Shown here in pieces: positions 52,123 to 60,518 of a stretch of 64,000 nucleotides of DNA. The DNA lies in contig CAWDIJ010000017.1 in NCBI GenBank assembly GCA_963802375.1, positions 62,001-126,000 of the forward strand, in the 5' to 3' direction. Position numbers and translations under genes: made by a program. Origin of the DNA: JACDAN01 sp963802375 (GTDB taxonomy: Bacteria; Actinomycetota; Thermoleophilia; Gaiellales; Gaiellaceae). The number at the start of each line of letters is the position of its first letter. Positions within the stretch are counted from its first letter, which is position 1. Under the pieces are notes generated by a model, which was given only the letters and a program-made list of their open reading frames with translations, made no database searches and was not told the origin of the DNA.

Positions 52123-52827
52123 CTACTGGGCGTCCGCTTTGCGCGGCACCGCCGGCGCTCCCGCCTGCGCGCACCGCTCCTCGTAGCACTCGACGACGAG
52201 CCTGACGGCCCGCTCCGGATCCTCGGTCACGAAGAGCAGCTCCTCGTCCTCAGCCGAGATCAGCCCGTCGGCGAGCAGCCGATCGTTGATCCACTTCACG
52301 AGGCCGCTCCAGTGCTCGTGGCCGAACAGCACGACCGGGAAGTTGAAGACCTTGCCCGTCTGGATGAGCGTCAGCGCCTCGAACATCTCGTCGAGCGTCC
52401 CGAAGCCGCCGGGCATCATCACGAAGCCCTCGGCAGCCTTCACGAGCATCGTCTTCCGCGCGTAGAAGTGCTTGAAGACGAGACTGAGGTCCAGGTACGG
52501 GTTGACCGACTGCTCGTGCGGCAGCTCGATCCCGAAACCGACCGAAAGGCCGCCGGCCTCCTGCGCGCCGCGGTTCGCGGCCTCCATCACGCCCGGTCCG
52601 CCGCCGGTCACGACCGCGAAACCGGACTCCGCGAAGAGCTGACCGATTCGACGGGCCGTGTCGTAGACCTCGCTGTCGGGCTTGACGCGCGCCGAGCCGA
52701 AGACCGATACGCCCGGCCGGTCGATGCTGTCCACCGCCTCGAAGCCGGTGCGGAACTCCTCCGCGATCTGAAAGACGTTGCGCGGCAGGTTGCCGTCGTG
52801 CGCTTCGAGGATCCGCCGGTCTTCCAT
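52123..52827 (-). CDS. LOG-family protein (TIGR00730 type)
   Basis: 234 residues. SVFGSARVKPDSEVYDTARR, FAVVTGGGPGVMEAANRGA and the PGGxGTxxE motif in FVMMPGGFGTLDEMFEALTL identify the LOG family. Members with this motif hydrolyse cytokinin nucleotides or other nucleoside monophosphates (LOG or PpnN activity). It sits 4 bp from selA and from the site-2 protease, so all are likely co-transcribed; no functional link to selenium is known to me. Confidence 0.9.
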   Translation of the reverse strand: MEDRRILEAHDGNLPRNVFQIAEEFRTGFEAVDSIDRPGVSVFGSARVKPDSEVYDTARRIGQLFAESGFAVVTGGGPGVMEAANRGAQEAGGLSVGFGIELPHEQSVNPYLDLSLVFKHFYARKTMLVKAAEGFVMMPGGFGTLDEMFEALTLIQTGKVFNFPVVLFGHEHWSGLVKWINDRLLADGLISAEDEELLFVTEDPERAVRLVVECYEERCAQAGAPAVPRKADAQ

Positions 52828-52831
52828 GACG

Positions 52832-53671
52832 CTAGAAGTCGCGCTCGACGAAGCTCGCGTCCATGCCCAGCACGAGCAGCGCCGCCAGCGTGAAGTAGCC
52901 GACGGTTGCGGCAGTTCGCTGCCAGCGCGTGACCTCGTAGTAGGCGCGCGACTCAGGCTGGCCCCGCTCCTGCCACCGGCGGTAGAGCTCGAATCCGACG
53001 ATGATGACGATCAGGATCAGGAGCGGGTTCGGGGCGATGAAGAGGAGCGCGACGAGCCCGAGGAAGCCGAGCACCCACATGCCGGGATGGATGGCCGCGG
53101 CGATCCGGCCGCCGTCGAGCGGCACGACGGGGATCAGGTTGAAGAGGTTCACGAGGAACCCCGTGAAGGCGAGCGCCAGCAGGAACTCGGAGTTCTGCTG
53201 CTCCCCGACCAGCCAGACGACCGCGCAGCCGAGACTCCCGACGACCGGCCCGGCGAAGGCGACGAGCGCCTCGCGCCATGCGTTCAGAGGGTTATCGCGC
53301 AGGAGGATCGCCGCGCCGAGGAACGGGATAAACATCGGCGCGCTCACATTCAGGCCCTGCCGTCGGGCCTCGATGTAGTGGCCGAGCTCGTGCACGAACA
53401 GCAGCAGCACGAAGCCGACCGCGAACCTCCAGCCCCAGAACAGCGCATACGCACCAACGGAGACGAGCATCGACGCCGAGGTCGTGAAGACCTTGAGCTT
53501 GAAGATCGCGACGAAGATGAACTTCGCCTTCCAGACAAGCAGAGCCAGCGCGATGAACGGCGTCGCGAGCTTGCGGAGGATGCGGAAACGAGGCTCGTGC
53601 CTGACCGGGCCGCTGTCGTAAGGCTCGTAGGGCCGGAGCTCCGCCTCCTGTTCGGGCGTGAGCTGACTCAC
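52832..53671 (-). CDS. Site-2 protease family (M50) membrane metalloprotease
   Basis: 279 residues with about six membrane segments. The zinc motif HELGH lies in VLLLFVHELGHYIEARRQG, and the second metal motif in NLFNLIPVVPLDGGRIAAAI (third ligand Asp). The N-terminus is a cytosolic acidic stretch. Site-2 proteases cut within the membrane to release regulators. GTG 53671 chosen; a nearby ATG at 53679 is out of frame. First gene of the operon that ends in selB. Confidence 0.9.
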   Translation of the reverse strand: MSQLTPEQEAELRPYEPYDSGPVRHEPRFRILRKLATPFIALALLVWKAKFIFVAIFKLKVFTTSASMLVSVGAYALFWGWRFAVGFVLLLFVHELGHYIEARRQGLNVSAPMFIPFLGAAILLRDNPLNAWREALVAFAGPVVGSLGCAVVWLVGEQQNSEFLLALAFTGFLVNLFNLIPVVPLDGGRIAAAIHPGMWVLGFLGLVALLFIAPNPLLILIVIIVGFELYRRWQERGQPESRAYYEVTRWQRTAATVGYFTLAALLVLGMDASFVERDF

Positions 53672-53804
53672 GCTCGCATGGTAGCCGCGGGCCTTCGTGT
53701 CGAGCCTGCTCCGAAAGTGTGAAAGAAGCTCGCCGTGCCCTCGGTTTCTGGGGTTGTGGCGGCTAGACCGGACGCATTCACGGTCAACGAGCGAGGAGGC
53801 AGGA

Positions 53805-54464
53805 ATGGGACGCCGGTTGGTCGCTGCGATCGCGATCGCAGCCGCCGGGCTCACGACGCTTGCCGCCGGTCTGGGCACGGCGGCGAGCTCCGGTCCGGAG
53901 GCGAAACCGAAGAAACCGAAGGTGAAGGTGATCCGCGGGCCGCGCGGACCGCGAGGTCCACGTGGATTCGTCGGGCCACCTGGGATGTCCGGGCCGCAGG
54001 GGCCGCCTGGCCCGGCCGGCGCCCAGGGCGCGGCCGGCACACCTGGGCCTGCTGGGGCTCCCGGCCCGCCCGGCCCCTCGGCGATTCGGGTCGGGTTCGA
54101 CGTCCCGGCCGGAACGGCGGAGACGGAGGTCGCCAACGCCGGCGGCCTGGTGCTCAAGGGCGCGTGCAGCGCGGGCGGCGATCTCTCGCTCGAGGCGAGC
54201 TCGACCGCGAACAACGCGCGAGCCCGGGCGATGGTCGTCGCCAACGCGACGCCTTCGGACACCTTGGCATACGACGAAGACGACGACCTCGACACGATCG
54301 ACGGCTTCGACTTCGTCGGCGCCGCGGACGACGACGCGATGGCGACGCTCGTCTACCGGTCCGCGATGGGTGGGGTCGTGACTGCGAACCTCATCCTCGA
54401 GCAGTACTCGGTGGGCGGCGCCGCGCGCTGTCTCGTTGCCGGCTCGGCGGTGCTCGCGACGTAG
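53805..54464 (+). CDS. Exported collagen-like repeat protein
   Basis: 219 residues. Signal peptide (RLVAAIAIAAAGLTTLAAGL), a basic Lys/Pro stretch, then about 17 Gly-X-Y triplets (GPRGPRGPRGFVGPPGMSG, GPQGPPGPAGAQGAAGTPG), and a C-terminal globular domain of ~120 residues with two Cys. Such collagen-like proteins are surface or secreted filaments in Thermoleophilia and other soil bacteria. GGAGGCAGGA precedes the ATG. Confidence 0.85.
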   Translation: MGRRLVAAIAIAAAGLTTLAAGLGTAASSGPEAKPKKPKVKVIRGPRGPRGPRGFVGPPGMSGPQGPPGPAGAQGAAGTPGPAGAPGPPGPSAIRVGFDVPAGTAETEVANAGGLVLKGACSAGGDLSLEASSTANNARARAMVVANATPSDTLAYDEDDDLDTIDGFDFVGAADDDAMATLVYRSAMGGVVTANLILEQYSVGGAARCLVAGSAVLAT

Positions 54465-54466
54465 GG

Positions 54467-55444
54467 CTACCGGACGATTGGGAGGTCGACGCGGCGGCCG
54501 TCGGCCTCCACCTCCGGCGCCGAGAAGATGCAGTCGACGTGGATCGCGGCGGCGTTGTCGCCGCCGTAGGCGCCCGTGTTCCTGCCGATGGCGACGTGCG
54601 CGGTGTTCGCTGCCTTCTCGTCGAGCATCACATGGCCGCGCGGCTTCACCGCGGGGTTCAGGCCGATGCCGAGCTCGGCGATGACGTCGGCGCCCTCACC
54701 GGCGTCCGAAACGAGCTCGCGGAGCATCTGCGCTGCTCGTCCACCCGAGATCTCGACGACACGCCCGGCTTCGAAGCGCAGCGTGACAGGCTCGTCGACC
54801 AGTCCCTCGACCGTGTACGGGACGGTGAGGTCGGCGACGAGCACGCCGTCGGCCCCGTGCCTCAGGGGCGCGACGAAGACCTCGCCGCCCGGGTAGTTCG
54901 CGAACCCGCGGTCCTCGAGGGCGAGCGCGTCCGTCAGCCAGCTGCGTCCTTCAATGTCCAGCGCCAGGTCGGTGCCTGCGCGCCCGCGGATGCGAATCCG
55001 CTTCGAACCCTCGAGGTCGGCCAGCAAGCGCCGCGCCGGCTCCTCGAGGTCGACTGCGGGCTGGGAGAGCTCGCCTTCGAGCAGCTCGGGCGTGACGAAA
55101 CCCAGGTACATCGCGCGCCCGCCGTGGCTTCGCAGCTTTTCAGCGACGGAGAAGCGGGCTGGTGCCTCCGCGGGATGCGGAGCCTCCGAGAGGAAGAACG
55201 CGAGCGTCGCCCGCTCTGCCGCGTCGAGGATCGGCTGCGGCGCGAGCGTCATCGGGCGATGCCCCGCCCAGAGCTCGAAGGTCGGCCGCCCGCCGGCTTC
55301 CTTGATGGCGGTCGCTAGCTGTGAGCCCTGCTCGACGAGCGGCTCGTCGACGAAGACGAGCACCTCCTCGCTGGGGCGAAGCCCACCGGCCTCGATCAGA
55401 TTCCGGCACCAGCCAGGTGGCTCGTACTCACGTTCAGCCCGCAC
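54467..55444 (-). CDS. M29-family aminopeptidase
   Basis: About 325 residues. The C-terminal metal-binding region ELGIGLNPAVKPRGHVMLDE, KAANTAHVAIGRNTGAYGG and DNAAAIHVDCIFSAPEVEAD matches M29 (thermophilic aminopeptidase T/AmpS). RGFANYPGGEVFVAPLRHGA earlier supplies further ligands. It removes N-terminal residues with two metal ions. The start is uncertain: GTG 55444 gives the expected N-terminus, while ATG 55501 and ATG 55549 would add up to 35 residues of atypical sequence. Confidence 0.85.
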   Translation of the reverse strand: MRAEREYEPPGWCRNLIEAGGLRPSEEVLVFVDEPLVEQGSQLATAIKEAGGRPTFELWAGHRPMTLAPQPILDAAERATLAFFLSEAPHPAEAPARFSVAEKLRSHGGRAMYLGFVTPELLEGELSQPAVDLEEPARRLLADLEGSKRIRIRGRAGTDLALDIEGRSWLTDALALEDRGFANYPGGEVFVAPLRHGADGVLVADLTVPYTVEGLVDEPVTLRFEAGRVVEISGGRAAQMLRELVSDAGEGADVIAELGIGLNPAVKPRGHVMLDEKAANTAHVAIGRNTGAYGGDNAAAIHVDCIFSAPEVEADGRRVDLPIVR

Positions 55445-55567
55445 CTGTGGGGATCTTCGCAAGCCGAGACCTCCGACGGCCGCAAGAGGCTCGCCAGCCA
55501 TAAGGAACGGAAGACACCACAGCAGCCCTCCGTCCGGGACGGAACGCATCTAGCTGCGGGGGAAGAG

Positions 55568-55800
55568 GTGAGATCGTTGAAGAAGCTGCTCGTACGCGTG
55601 GCGCGTCAGTCCCCTGCGATGATCGTCGCGGTCTGTACGAGGCCCTCGCGGTTTGCGCGGCCTAACTGGAGCGGCCGGAGCGGCCGGCGCGAAGGGCCGG
55701 CGCCGGAACGGCCACGGTCTCCGGCATCTACTCGGTCACGGGCGCTTGGGAAACAGATTGGCAAAGTAGGAACGGACGGTGTCAGGTCTTGTGTCGCGGC
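55568..55800 (+). pseudogene. Degenerate remnant of a collagen-like protein gene
   Basis: Reading from GTG 55568 gives LKKLLVRVARQSPAMIVAV, matching the opening of the next gene (RVSPAMAVAMLALFVAL), but the hydrophobic signal then breaks. Further on, another frame reads GAAGAAGAKG, typical of Gly-X-Y repeats. Frames are not continuous, so this is a decayed paralogue rather than a gene. It fills most of the 340-bp gap before the intact gene. Confidence 0.45.
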
Positions 55801-55887
55801 CGGCGCAAGACGTGACCCGCCTCTCTGGCTCCATCCGGCGCCCTCCTCAGACTCGGTTGCCTTACGCCAACCGAAGGGGGGATCAGT

Positions 55888-56475
55888 TTGCGAAACGTGC
55901 TCGGACGCGTGTCGCCGGCGATGGCCGTCGCGATGCTCGCACTCTTCGTCGCGCTCAGCGGGACGGCTGTCGCGACAACCTCGGTCCTGATCACCGGCAA
56001 GCAGATCAAGAACGGCTCGATCACCGGCCTCGACGTCAAGAACCGGTCGCTGACGGCGCGCGATTTCCGCGGCTCGGTGCGCGGCCCGCGCGGACTGCGA
56101 GGTCTGACGGGCCCTGCCGGCCCGCAGGGTGCTGCTGGAGCGGCCGGCGCGAGCGGAGCTCCAGGCTCGGCGGTCGCATATGCCCGCATCAACGCCGACG
56201 GAACGGTCGACGAGGCGAACTCGAAGAGCGTCGTGGATGCGAACGTCACGCACCCCGAGGCCGGGGTGTACTGCTTCGTCGGGTTGGGGTTCGCGGTTCA
56301 TGCGGTCAGCGTGGCGCCGGACGACTACGGCCCCGGTGACCCGGTGCTGGTCAGCCCGACGTTCCACGGTGCGCCGCCGTATGACCTGTGTGGAAACAAC
56401 CCGAGGGTTCGGGTTACGACGCCGGCCGACCCGTCCGTCCTGTCGGACCACGCGTTCTACATCACGTTCAACTAG
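55888..56475 (+). CDS. Exported collagen-like repeat protein
   Basis: 195 residues. Signal segment SPAMAVAMLALFVALSGTAVA, the frequent actinobacterial block ITGKQIKNGSITGLDVKNRS, then eight or so Gly-X-Y triplets (GPRGLRGLTGPAGPQGAAG) and a ~100-residue C-terminal domain with Cys. TTG start supported by AAGGGGGG just upstream. Same family as the protein at 53805. Confidence 0.82.
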   Translation: MRNVLGRVSPAMAVAMLALFVALSGTAVATTSVLITGKQIKNGSITGLDVKNRSLTARDFRGSVRGPRGLRGLTGPAGPQGAAGAAGASGAPGSAVAYARINADGTVDEANSKSVVDANVTHPEAGVYCFVGLGFAVHAVSVAPDDYGPGDPVLVSPTFHGAPPYDLCGNNPRVRVTTPADPSVLSDHAFYITFN

Positions 56476-56486
56476 CTGATCCAGCC

Positions 56487-56520
56487 GGCGGGTCGGGCAC
56501 CCAGCGGCCCGGCCCGCTTT
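56487..56520 (+). terminator. Hairpin after the collagen-like gene
   Basis: GGCGGGTCGGGC (56487-56498) pairs with GCCCGGCCCGCT (56507-56518), with two G-T wobbles and an 8-nt loop, followed by T bases; it starts 12 bp after the stop codon. Confidence 0.65.
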
Positions 56521-56560
56521 GGCTCAAGTCACCGGCCTGCCTGTGGCAGGATCCGTGACC

Positions 56561-56953
56561 ATGGACACGAGTCGAATCGCAGCCCTTCCCGTCCTGGCTG
56601 CTCTGCCTGAAGCGGAGCTCGACGAGCTTGCGACAGCGATGAGCGAGGTCGAGGTTGAAGCGGGTGCGCAGGTCGTCACGGTCGACGACTACGGAACCGC
56701 CATCTACTTCATCGAGCAGGGAGAGGCCGATGTTCTGACCGATGGGGACGAGGCGAGCGAGACTCTTGGCCCCGGCGACGCCTTCGGCGAGATCGCACTC
56801 CTCCTGACGGGAGAACGGTCGGCCACGGTCGTCGCGCGCACGCCGATGCAGCTCCTCTCGCTCTCGGGTCAGGACTTCCAGCTCATCCGAGCAGGCGTAC
56901 CGGAGCTCGAAAACTCGCTCCGCCGCCTCGGCGCTGAGCGCGCAGGTCGGTAG
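56561..56953 (+). CDS. Cyclic nucleotide-binding domain protein
   Basis: 130 residues, a lone cNMP-binding fold. AIYFIEQGEADVLTDGDEAS and LGPGDAFGEIALLLTGERSATV carry the phosphate-binding cassette (GEIALL...RSATV). There is no HTH, so it is not a CRP-type activator. Its ligand may be the product of a cyclase such as the one at 5227. ATG 56561 preferred over an upstream in-frame start; AGGATC lies upstream. Confidence 0.87.
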   Translation: MDTSRIAALPVLAALPEAELDELATAMSEVEVEAGAQVVTVDDYGTAIYFIEQGEADVLTDGDEASETLGPGDAFGEIALLLTGERSATVVARTPMQLLSLSGQDFQLIRAGVPELENSLRRLGAERAGR

Positions 56954-56963
56954 ACGCACAGAA

Positions 56964-57593
56964 TCACGAGCCGCGGCCGATCCACTCCTCTCCGCCCTCG
57001 TAGAGCTCCTTCTTCCAGAGCGGGACGCGTCCCTTCAGCTCGTCGATGATCTCGCGGCAGGCCGTCAGCGCCGGATGCCGGTGCGCGGCCGAGACGGCGA
57101 TCACGACCGAGACGTCCCCGACCTCGCAGCGGCCGGTCCGGTGCGCAATCGCGACCTCGCAGAGATCGTGGCGCTCCTTCGCCGCCTCGGCGATCTCGCC
57201 CATGACCTTCTCGGCCATGCCTGCGTAGGCCTCGTACTCGAGCGCGATCACCTGCCGGCCGCGCGACTGCCGGCGCACCGTTCCCTGGAAGGTCGCAATC
57301 GCGCCGGCGCGATCGTCCTCGACCTCCGCGACCACGGCGGCCAGGTCGAGAGGGCTGTCCGCCAACCTGAACGCGCCGCCGGAGACGGGCGGGATGATCG
57401 CGACCTCGTCGCCCTCCGAAAGCACGGTCGAACGGTCCGCGTACTCCTGGTTCACCGCGTAGAGCAGGCCGGCCGGTTCCTCGCCGAGCCCGAGTTGCGA
57501 CCAAACGTCGCGTACCGACGCCGCCTCGAGCTCGCGTTCGCTCCACCCGGCGCGCTCGCGCAGACCGGCGAAGAGCCTGACCGTTATGCGCAT
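56964..57593 (-). CDS. Molybdopterin synthase, MoaD-MoaE fusion
   Basis: 209 residues. Residues 1-72 are a MoaD ubiquitin-like domain (RITVRLFAGLRERAGWSERE, GDEVAIIPPVSGG) with the terminal GG that carries the thiocarboxylate. It continues directly into MoaE (AGAIATFQGTVRRQSRGRQV, AIAHRTGRCEVGDVSVVIAV, VPLWKKELYEGGEEWIG with the catalytic Lys pair). Fusions such as MoaX of mycobacteria are cleaved after the GG to become active, so processing is expected here too. Confidence 0.92.
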   Translation of the reverse strand: MRITVRLFAGLRERAGWSERELEAASVRDVWSQLGLGEEPAGLLYAVNQEYADRSTVLSEGDEVAIIPPVSGGAFRLADSPLDLAAVVAEVEDDRAGAIATFQGTVRRQSRGRQVIALEYEAYAGMAEKVMGEIAEAAKERHDLCEVAIAHRTGRCEVGDVSVVIAVSAAHRHPALTACREIIDELKGRVPLWKKELYEGGEEWIGRGS

Positions 57594-57597
57594 GCGC

Positions 57598-58698
57598 CTA
57601 GCTATACACGCGTACGACCGAGCCGTAGCCCCAACGCTCGCGAAGCCCGCTCGCCAGCCAGAGCGGGATACGCACGCAGCCGTGGCTCGCCGGCCACGCC
57701 GGCACCGATGGGTACCCGTGGATCGCGAACCCGCGCAGGAAGTACATGGGGTGGTAGAGCACCCAGTCCCAGCCGAAGACCTCGCGGTAGACCCGCCAGG
57801 TACCGACGGGGGTGTTGCCTGTCGCGCCGGTGGAGACGTGGATCACGCGCTGGACCTCTCCATCCCGCACCTCGTAGAGAGTCTGGCGTGACTTGCTGAC
57901 CTCGAGATAGTCGCCGCGCGGGACGCGTGACCGGGGTCGCGAGGCGCCGACCAGGACTCGCCACAAGCGCCGGTCGACGCGTCCGGTCCGCGGCAGCCCG
58001 TGCACCTTCTGGAAGGCAAGCACCGCCTCGGAGGTCGCGTGGCCGTACCCGGAGTCGATGGACGGAAGCGCGTAGCCCAACTCGGCAAGGCGGCGTTTCA
58101 GCGCGAGCACGCCCGGTCCGTGCGAGCCAACCCGGAGGCTTGGGCGGTGAATGCGCAGCGCGAAGCGGCGCAGAACGCCCACGTAACCGGGCGCCGGGCG
58201 AACCGAGACGCGCACCGCGTGCTTGCCGGCGCGGAGCATCCCGAGCCGAGCGCGAAACCGGCCGGCCGACCCGACGCGGAGTCTCCGTGTCCGTCCCTGC
58301 ACCCGAAGGACGACCGAGCCGGCCCGCGCAGGCAGCACCCGCCCGGTGACGATCGAGCCGTTGAGCCGCGCGCGAAGCTGCGGCCGGATGCGAGTCGCGA
58401 CCTGGCCCGATTCCACGCCGACCATCCGCGCCTGGAAGACGCCCGGCTTGCGCGCCCGGCGCTCGAAGACGAAGACGCCGTCGGTTCCGGCCCTGGTCTG
58501 CGCGATCACGGTCCATCCACTGGGAAGCCGCTGGACGAGGAACACCTCCGCAAGCGGAACCGTCCCACCCGTAAAACGGACGAGGCCGTCGTACGCGACA
58601 ACCGAGGGCTGCGCAGAGAGCGTCACGACCTCAGCTCCCCAAGCAGGGCCGGCGAGGGCCATTGCGGCCAGGGCTGCGAGCGGGAGGACGCGCCGCAT
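57598..58698 (-). CDS. L,D-transpeptidase with peptidoglycan-binding domain
   Basis: 366 residues. Signal peptide (RRVLPLAALAAMALAGPAWG), two Ig-like stretches, a PG_binding_1 domain (GPGVLALKRRLAELGYALPS, SEAVLAFQKVHGLPRTGRVD) and a C-terminal YkuD domain ending HGYPSVPAWPASHGCVRI, with the catalytic Cys and His. It would crosslink peptidoglycan (3-3 links) outside the membrane. ATG 58698; divergent from the mutase gene. Confidence 0.92.
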   Translation of the reverse strand: MRRVLPLAALAAMALAGPAWGAEVVTLSAQPSVVAYDGLVRFTGGTVPLAEVFLVQRLPSGWTVIAQTRAGTDGVFVFERRARKPGVFQARMVGVESGQVATRIRPQLRARLNGSIVTGRVLPARAGSVVLRVQGRTRRLRVGSAGRFRARLGMLRAGKHAVRVSVRPAPGYVGVLRRFALRIHRPSLRVGSHGPGVLALKRRLAELGYALPSIDSGYGHATSEAVLAFQKVHGLPRTGRVDRRLWRVLVGASRPRSRVPRGDYLEVSKSRQTLYEVRDGEVQRVIHVSTGATGNTPVGTWRVYREVFGWDWVLYHPMYFLRGFAIHGYPSVPAWPASHGCVRIPLWLASGLRERWGYGSVVRVYS

Positions 58699-58734
58699 AG
58701 AGGCTCTTTGTGCGGCCGGACGTACGATTCCTCC

Positions 58735-60315
58735 ATGGCGACCGCCGAAGAAGGACGCGAGACCGACTCCGGGATCGAGATCAAGCCGGTCTACACCGAG
58801 GACGACGTCGAGGGGCTCGAGCTCGAGCTCCCGGGCGAGTACCCGTTTACCCGCGGGCCGTACCGGGACATGTACCGCGGCAGACCGTGGACGATCCGGC
58901 AGTACGCGGGCTTTGCCTCGGCCGAGGAGACGAACCATCGGTTCCGCTACCTGCTCGACCGCGGGCAGACCGGGCTCTCGGTTGCCTTCGACCTGCCGAC
59001 CCAGCTCGGCTACGACTCCGACGACCCGCGCGCCGCCGGCGAGGTGGGCCGCACCGGAGTCGCGATCGACTCGATCGCCGACATGGAGCTGCTCTTCGAC
59101 GGGATCCCGCTGAACGAGGTCTCGACGTCGATGACGATCAACGCGCCGGCGGCGTTGCTGCTCCTGCTCTACGAGCTCGTCGCCGAGGAGCAGGGCGTTC
59201 CGGGCGCGCAGCTGCGCGGCACTGTCCAGAACGACGTCCTCAAGGAGTACTGCGCGCGCGGCAACTACATCTACCCGCCGCGCCCGACCATGCGGATCAC
59301 GACGGACCTGTTCGCGTACTGCCACGAGCGGCTCCCGCGGTTCAACACCATCTCGATCTCCGGGTACCACATCCGCGAGGCCGGCTCGACCGCGGTGCAG
59401 GAGCTCGCGTTCACGCTCGCCAACGGGATCGCCTACGCCGAGGCCGCGGTCGGGGCGGGGCTCTCGCCGGACGAGTTCGGCGAACGGCTCTCGTTCTTCT
59501 TCAACGCGCACAACCACTTCTTCCAGGAGATCGCGAAGTTCCGCGCCGCCCGGCGGCTGTGGGCGCGGATCATGAAGGAGCGCTTCGGGGCGACGAACCC
59601 GAAGGCGATGGCGCTCCGCTTCCACGCGCAGGTCGGTGGGTCGACGCTGACGGCGCAGCAGCCGGAGAACAACATCGTCCGGGTCGCGATCCAGGCGCTG
59701 TCGGCAGTCGGCGGCGGGGCACAGTCGATCCACACGAACGGGTTCGACGAGGCGCTGGCGCTGCCGACGGAGCGCTCGGCCAAGATCGCGCTCCGGACGC
59801 AGCAGATCCTCGCCCACGAGGCGGGCGGCACCGATACGGCCGACCCGTTCGGCGGCTCGTACTTCATCGAGGCGCTGACGACGGAGCTCGAGGAGGCGGC
59901 GTGGGAGCTGATCGAGCGGGTCGACGAGATCGGCGGGGCGGTCGCGGCGATCGAGCAGGGCTTCGTCCAGCGGGAGATCGAGGAGGCGTCGTTCCAGTAC
60001 CAACGCCAGGTCGAGCAGGGCGAGCGCGTGATCGTCGGCGTCAACCGGTACCAGGAGCACGAGGAGGAGCCGATCGAGCTCCACCGGCTCGACCCGGAGG
60101 CGGAGCGGCGGCAGCTCGAGCGCACGGCTCGGGTCCGGGCCGAGCGCGACGGCGAGGCGGCCGAGCGGGCGCTGGAGGAGGTCCGGCGCGTGGCGCGCAC
60201 GGACGAGAACCTCCTGGCGCCGATGCGGGAAGCGCTGCGGCTGCGGTGCACGGTGGGCGAGATCTGCGAGATCCTGCGCGAGGAGTACGGCACGTACGAC
60301 GCTCAGCGGGCATAG
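58735..60315 (+). CDS. Methylmalonyl-CoA mutase family, large (catalytic) subunit
   Basis: 526 residues, the TIM-barrel part only. GEYPFTRGPYRDMYRGRPWT, RQYAGFASAEETNHRFRYLL, GLSVAFDLPTQLGYDSDDP, STSMTINAPAALLLLLYELV, PRFNTISISGYHIREAGSTA and HTNGFDEALALPTERSAKIA are mutase signatures. No B12-binding domain follows, so a separate small subunit is needed, as in archaeal methylmalonyl-CoA and in isobutyryl-CoA mutases. The substrate cannot be decided here. Confidence 0.93.
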   Translation: MATAEEGRETDSGIEIKPVYTEDDVEGLELELPGEYPFTRGPYRDMYRGRPWTIRQYAGFASAEETNHRFRYLLDRGQTGLSVAFDLPTQLGYDSDDPRAAGEVGRTGVAIDSIADMELLFDGIPLNEVSTSMTINAPAALLLLLYELVAEEQGVPGAQLRGTVQNDVLKEYCARGNYIYPPRPTMRITTDLFAYCHERLPRFNTISISGYHIREAGSTAVQELAFTLANGIAYAEAAVGAGLSPDEFGERLSFFFNAHNHFFQEIAKFRAARRLWARIMKERFGATNPKAMALRFHAQVGGSTLTAQQPENNIVRVAIQALSAVGGGAQSIHTNGFDEALALPTERSAKIALRTQQILAHEAGGTDTADPFGGSYFIEALTTELEEAAWELIERVDEIGGAVAAIEQGFVQREIEEASFQYQRQVEQGERVIVGVNRYQEHEEEPIELHRLDPEAERRQLERTARVRAERDGEAAERALEEVRRVARTDENLLAPMREALRLRCTVGEICEILREEYGTYDAQRA

Positions 60316-60336
60316 CCCGGCCTGTCTCCGAGAGCG

Positions 60337-60363
60337 GCGTCTTGGGGTCTGACCCCAAGACGC
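60337..60363. terminator. Hairpin after the mutase gene
   Basis: GCGTCTTGGGG (60337-60347) pairs perfectly with CCCCAAGACGC (60353-60363) across a 5-nt loop, 21 bp after the stop. Confidence 0.6.
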
Positions 60364-60491
60364 GGCCGAAGCGGCCGGTCGCACTGTGGAAATCGCCGGC
60401 GGCCCGCGATGGTTGAGCGGCGCCGGCCGCCAGGCACCGCCATTCGGGCCACGGCTGGGGGTCAGACCCAGGACCGGTCCGAAGCGGCCGG
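60342..60491. repeat. Two related copies of a ~37-bp GGGGTCTGACCCC-type repeat
   Basis: Unit 1 at 60342-60378 and unit 2 at 60455-60491 share a (G)GGGGTC-x-GACCC core followed by CC-GAAGCGGCCGG. They lie in the 203-bp gap between the mutase and the glycosyltransferase. The gap has no other feature apart from the glycosyltransferase promoter. Confidence 0.5.
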
Positions 60492-60518
60492 GGGCTCGCC
60501 GCCATACGCTGTCCGCGG

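Noticed and set aside
55568..55990. A 140-codon plus-strand gene
   Set aside because: The sequence loses its signal peptide pattern and runs into the start of the intact collagen-like gene in another frame; better read as a remnant.
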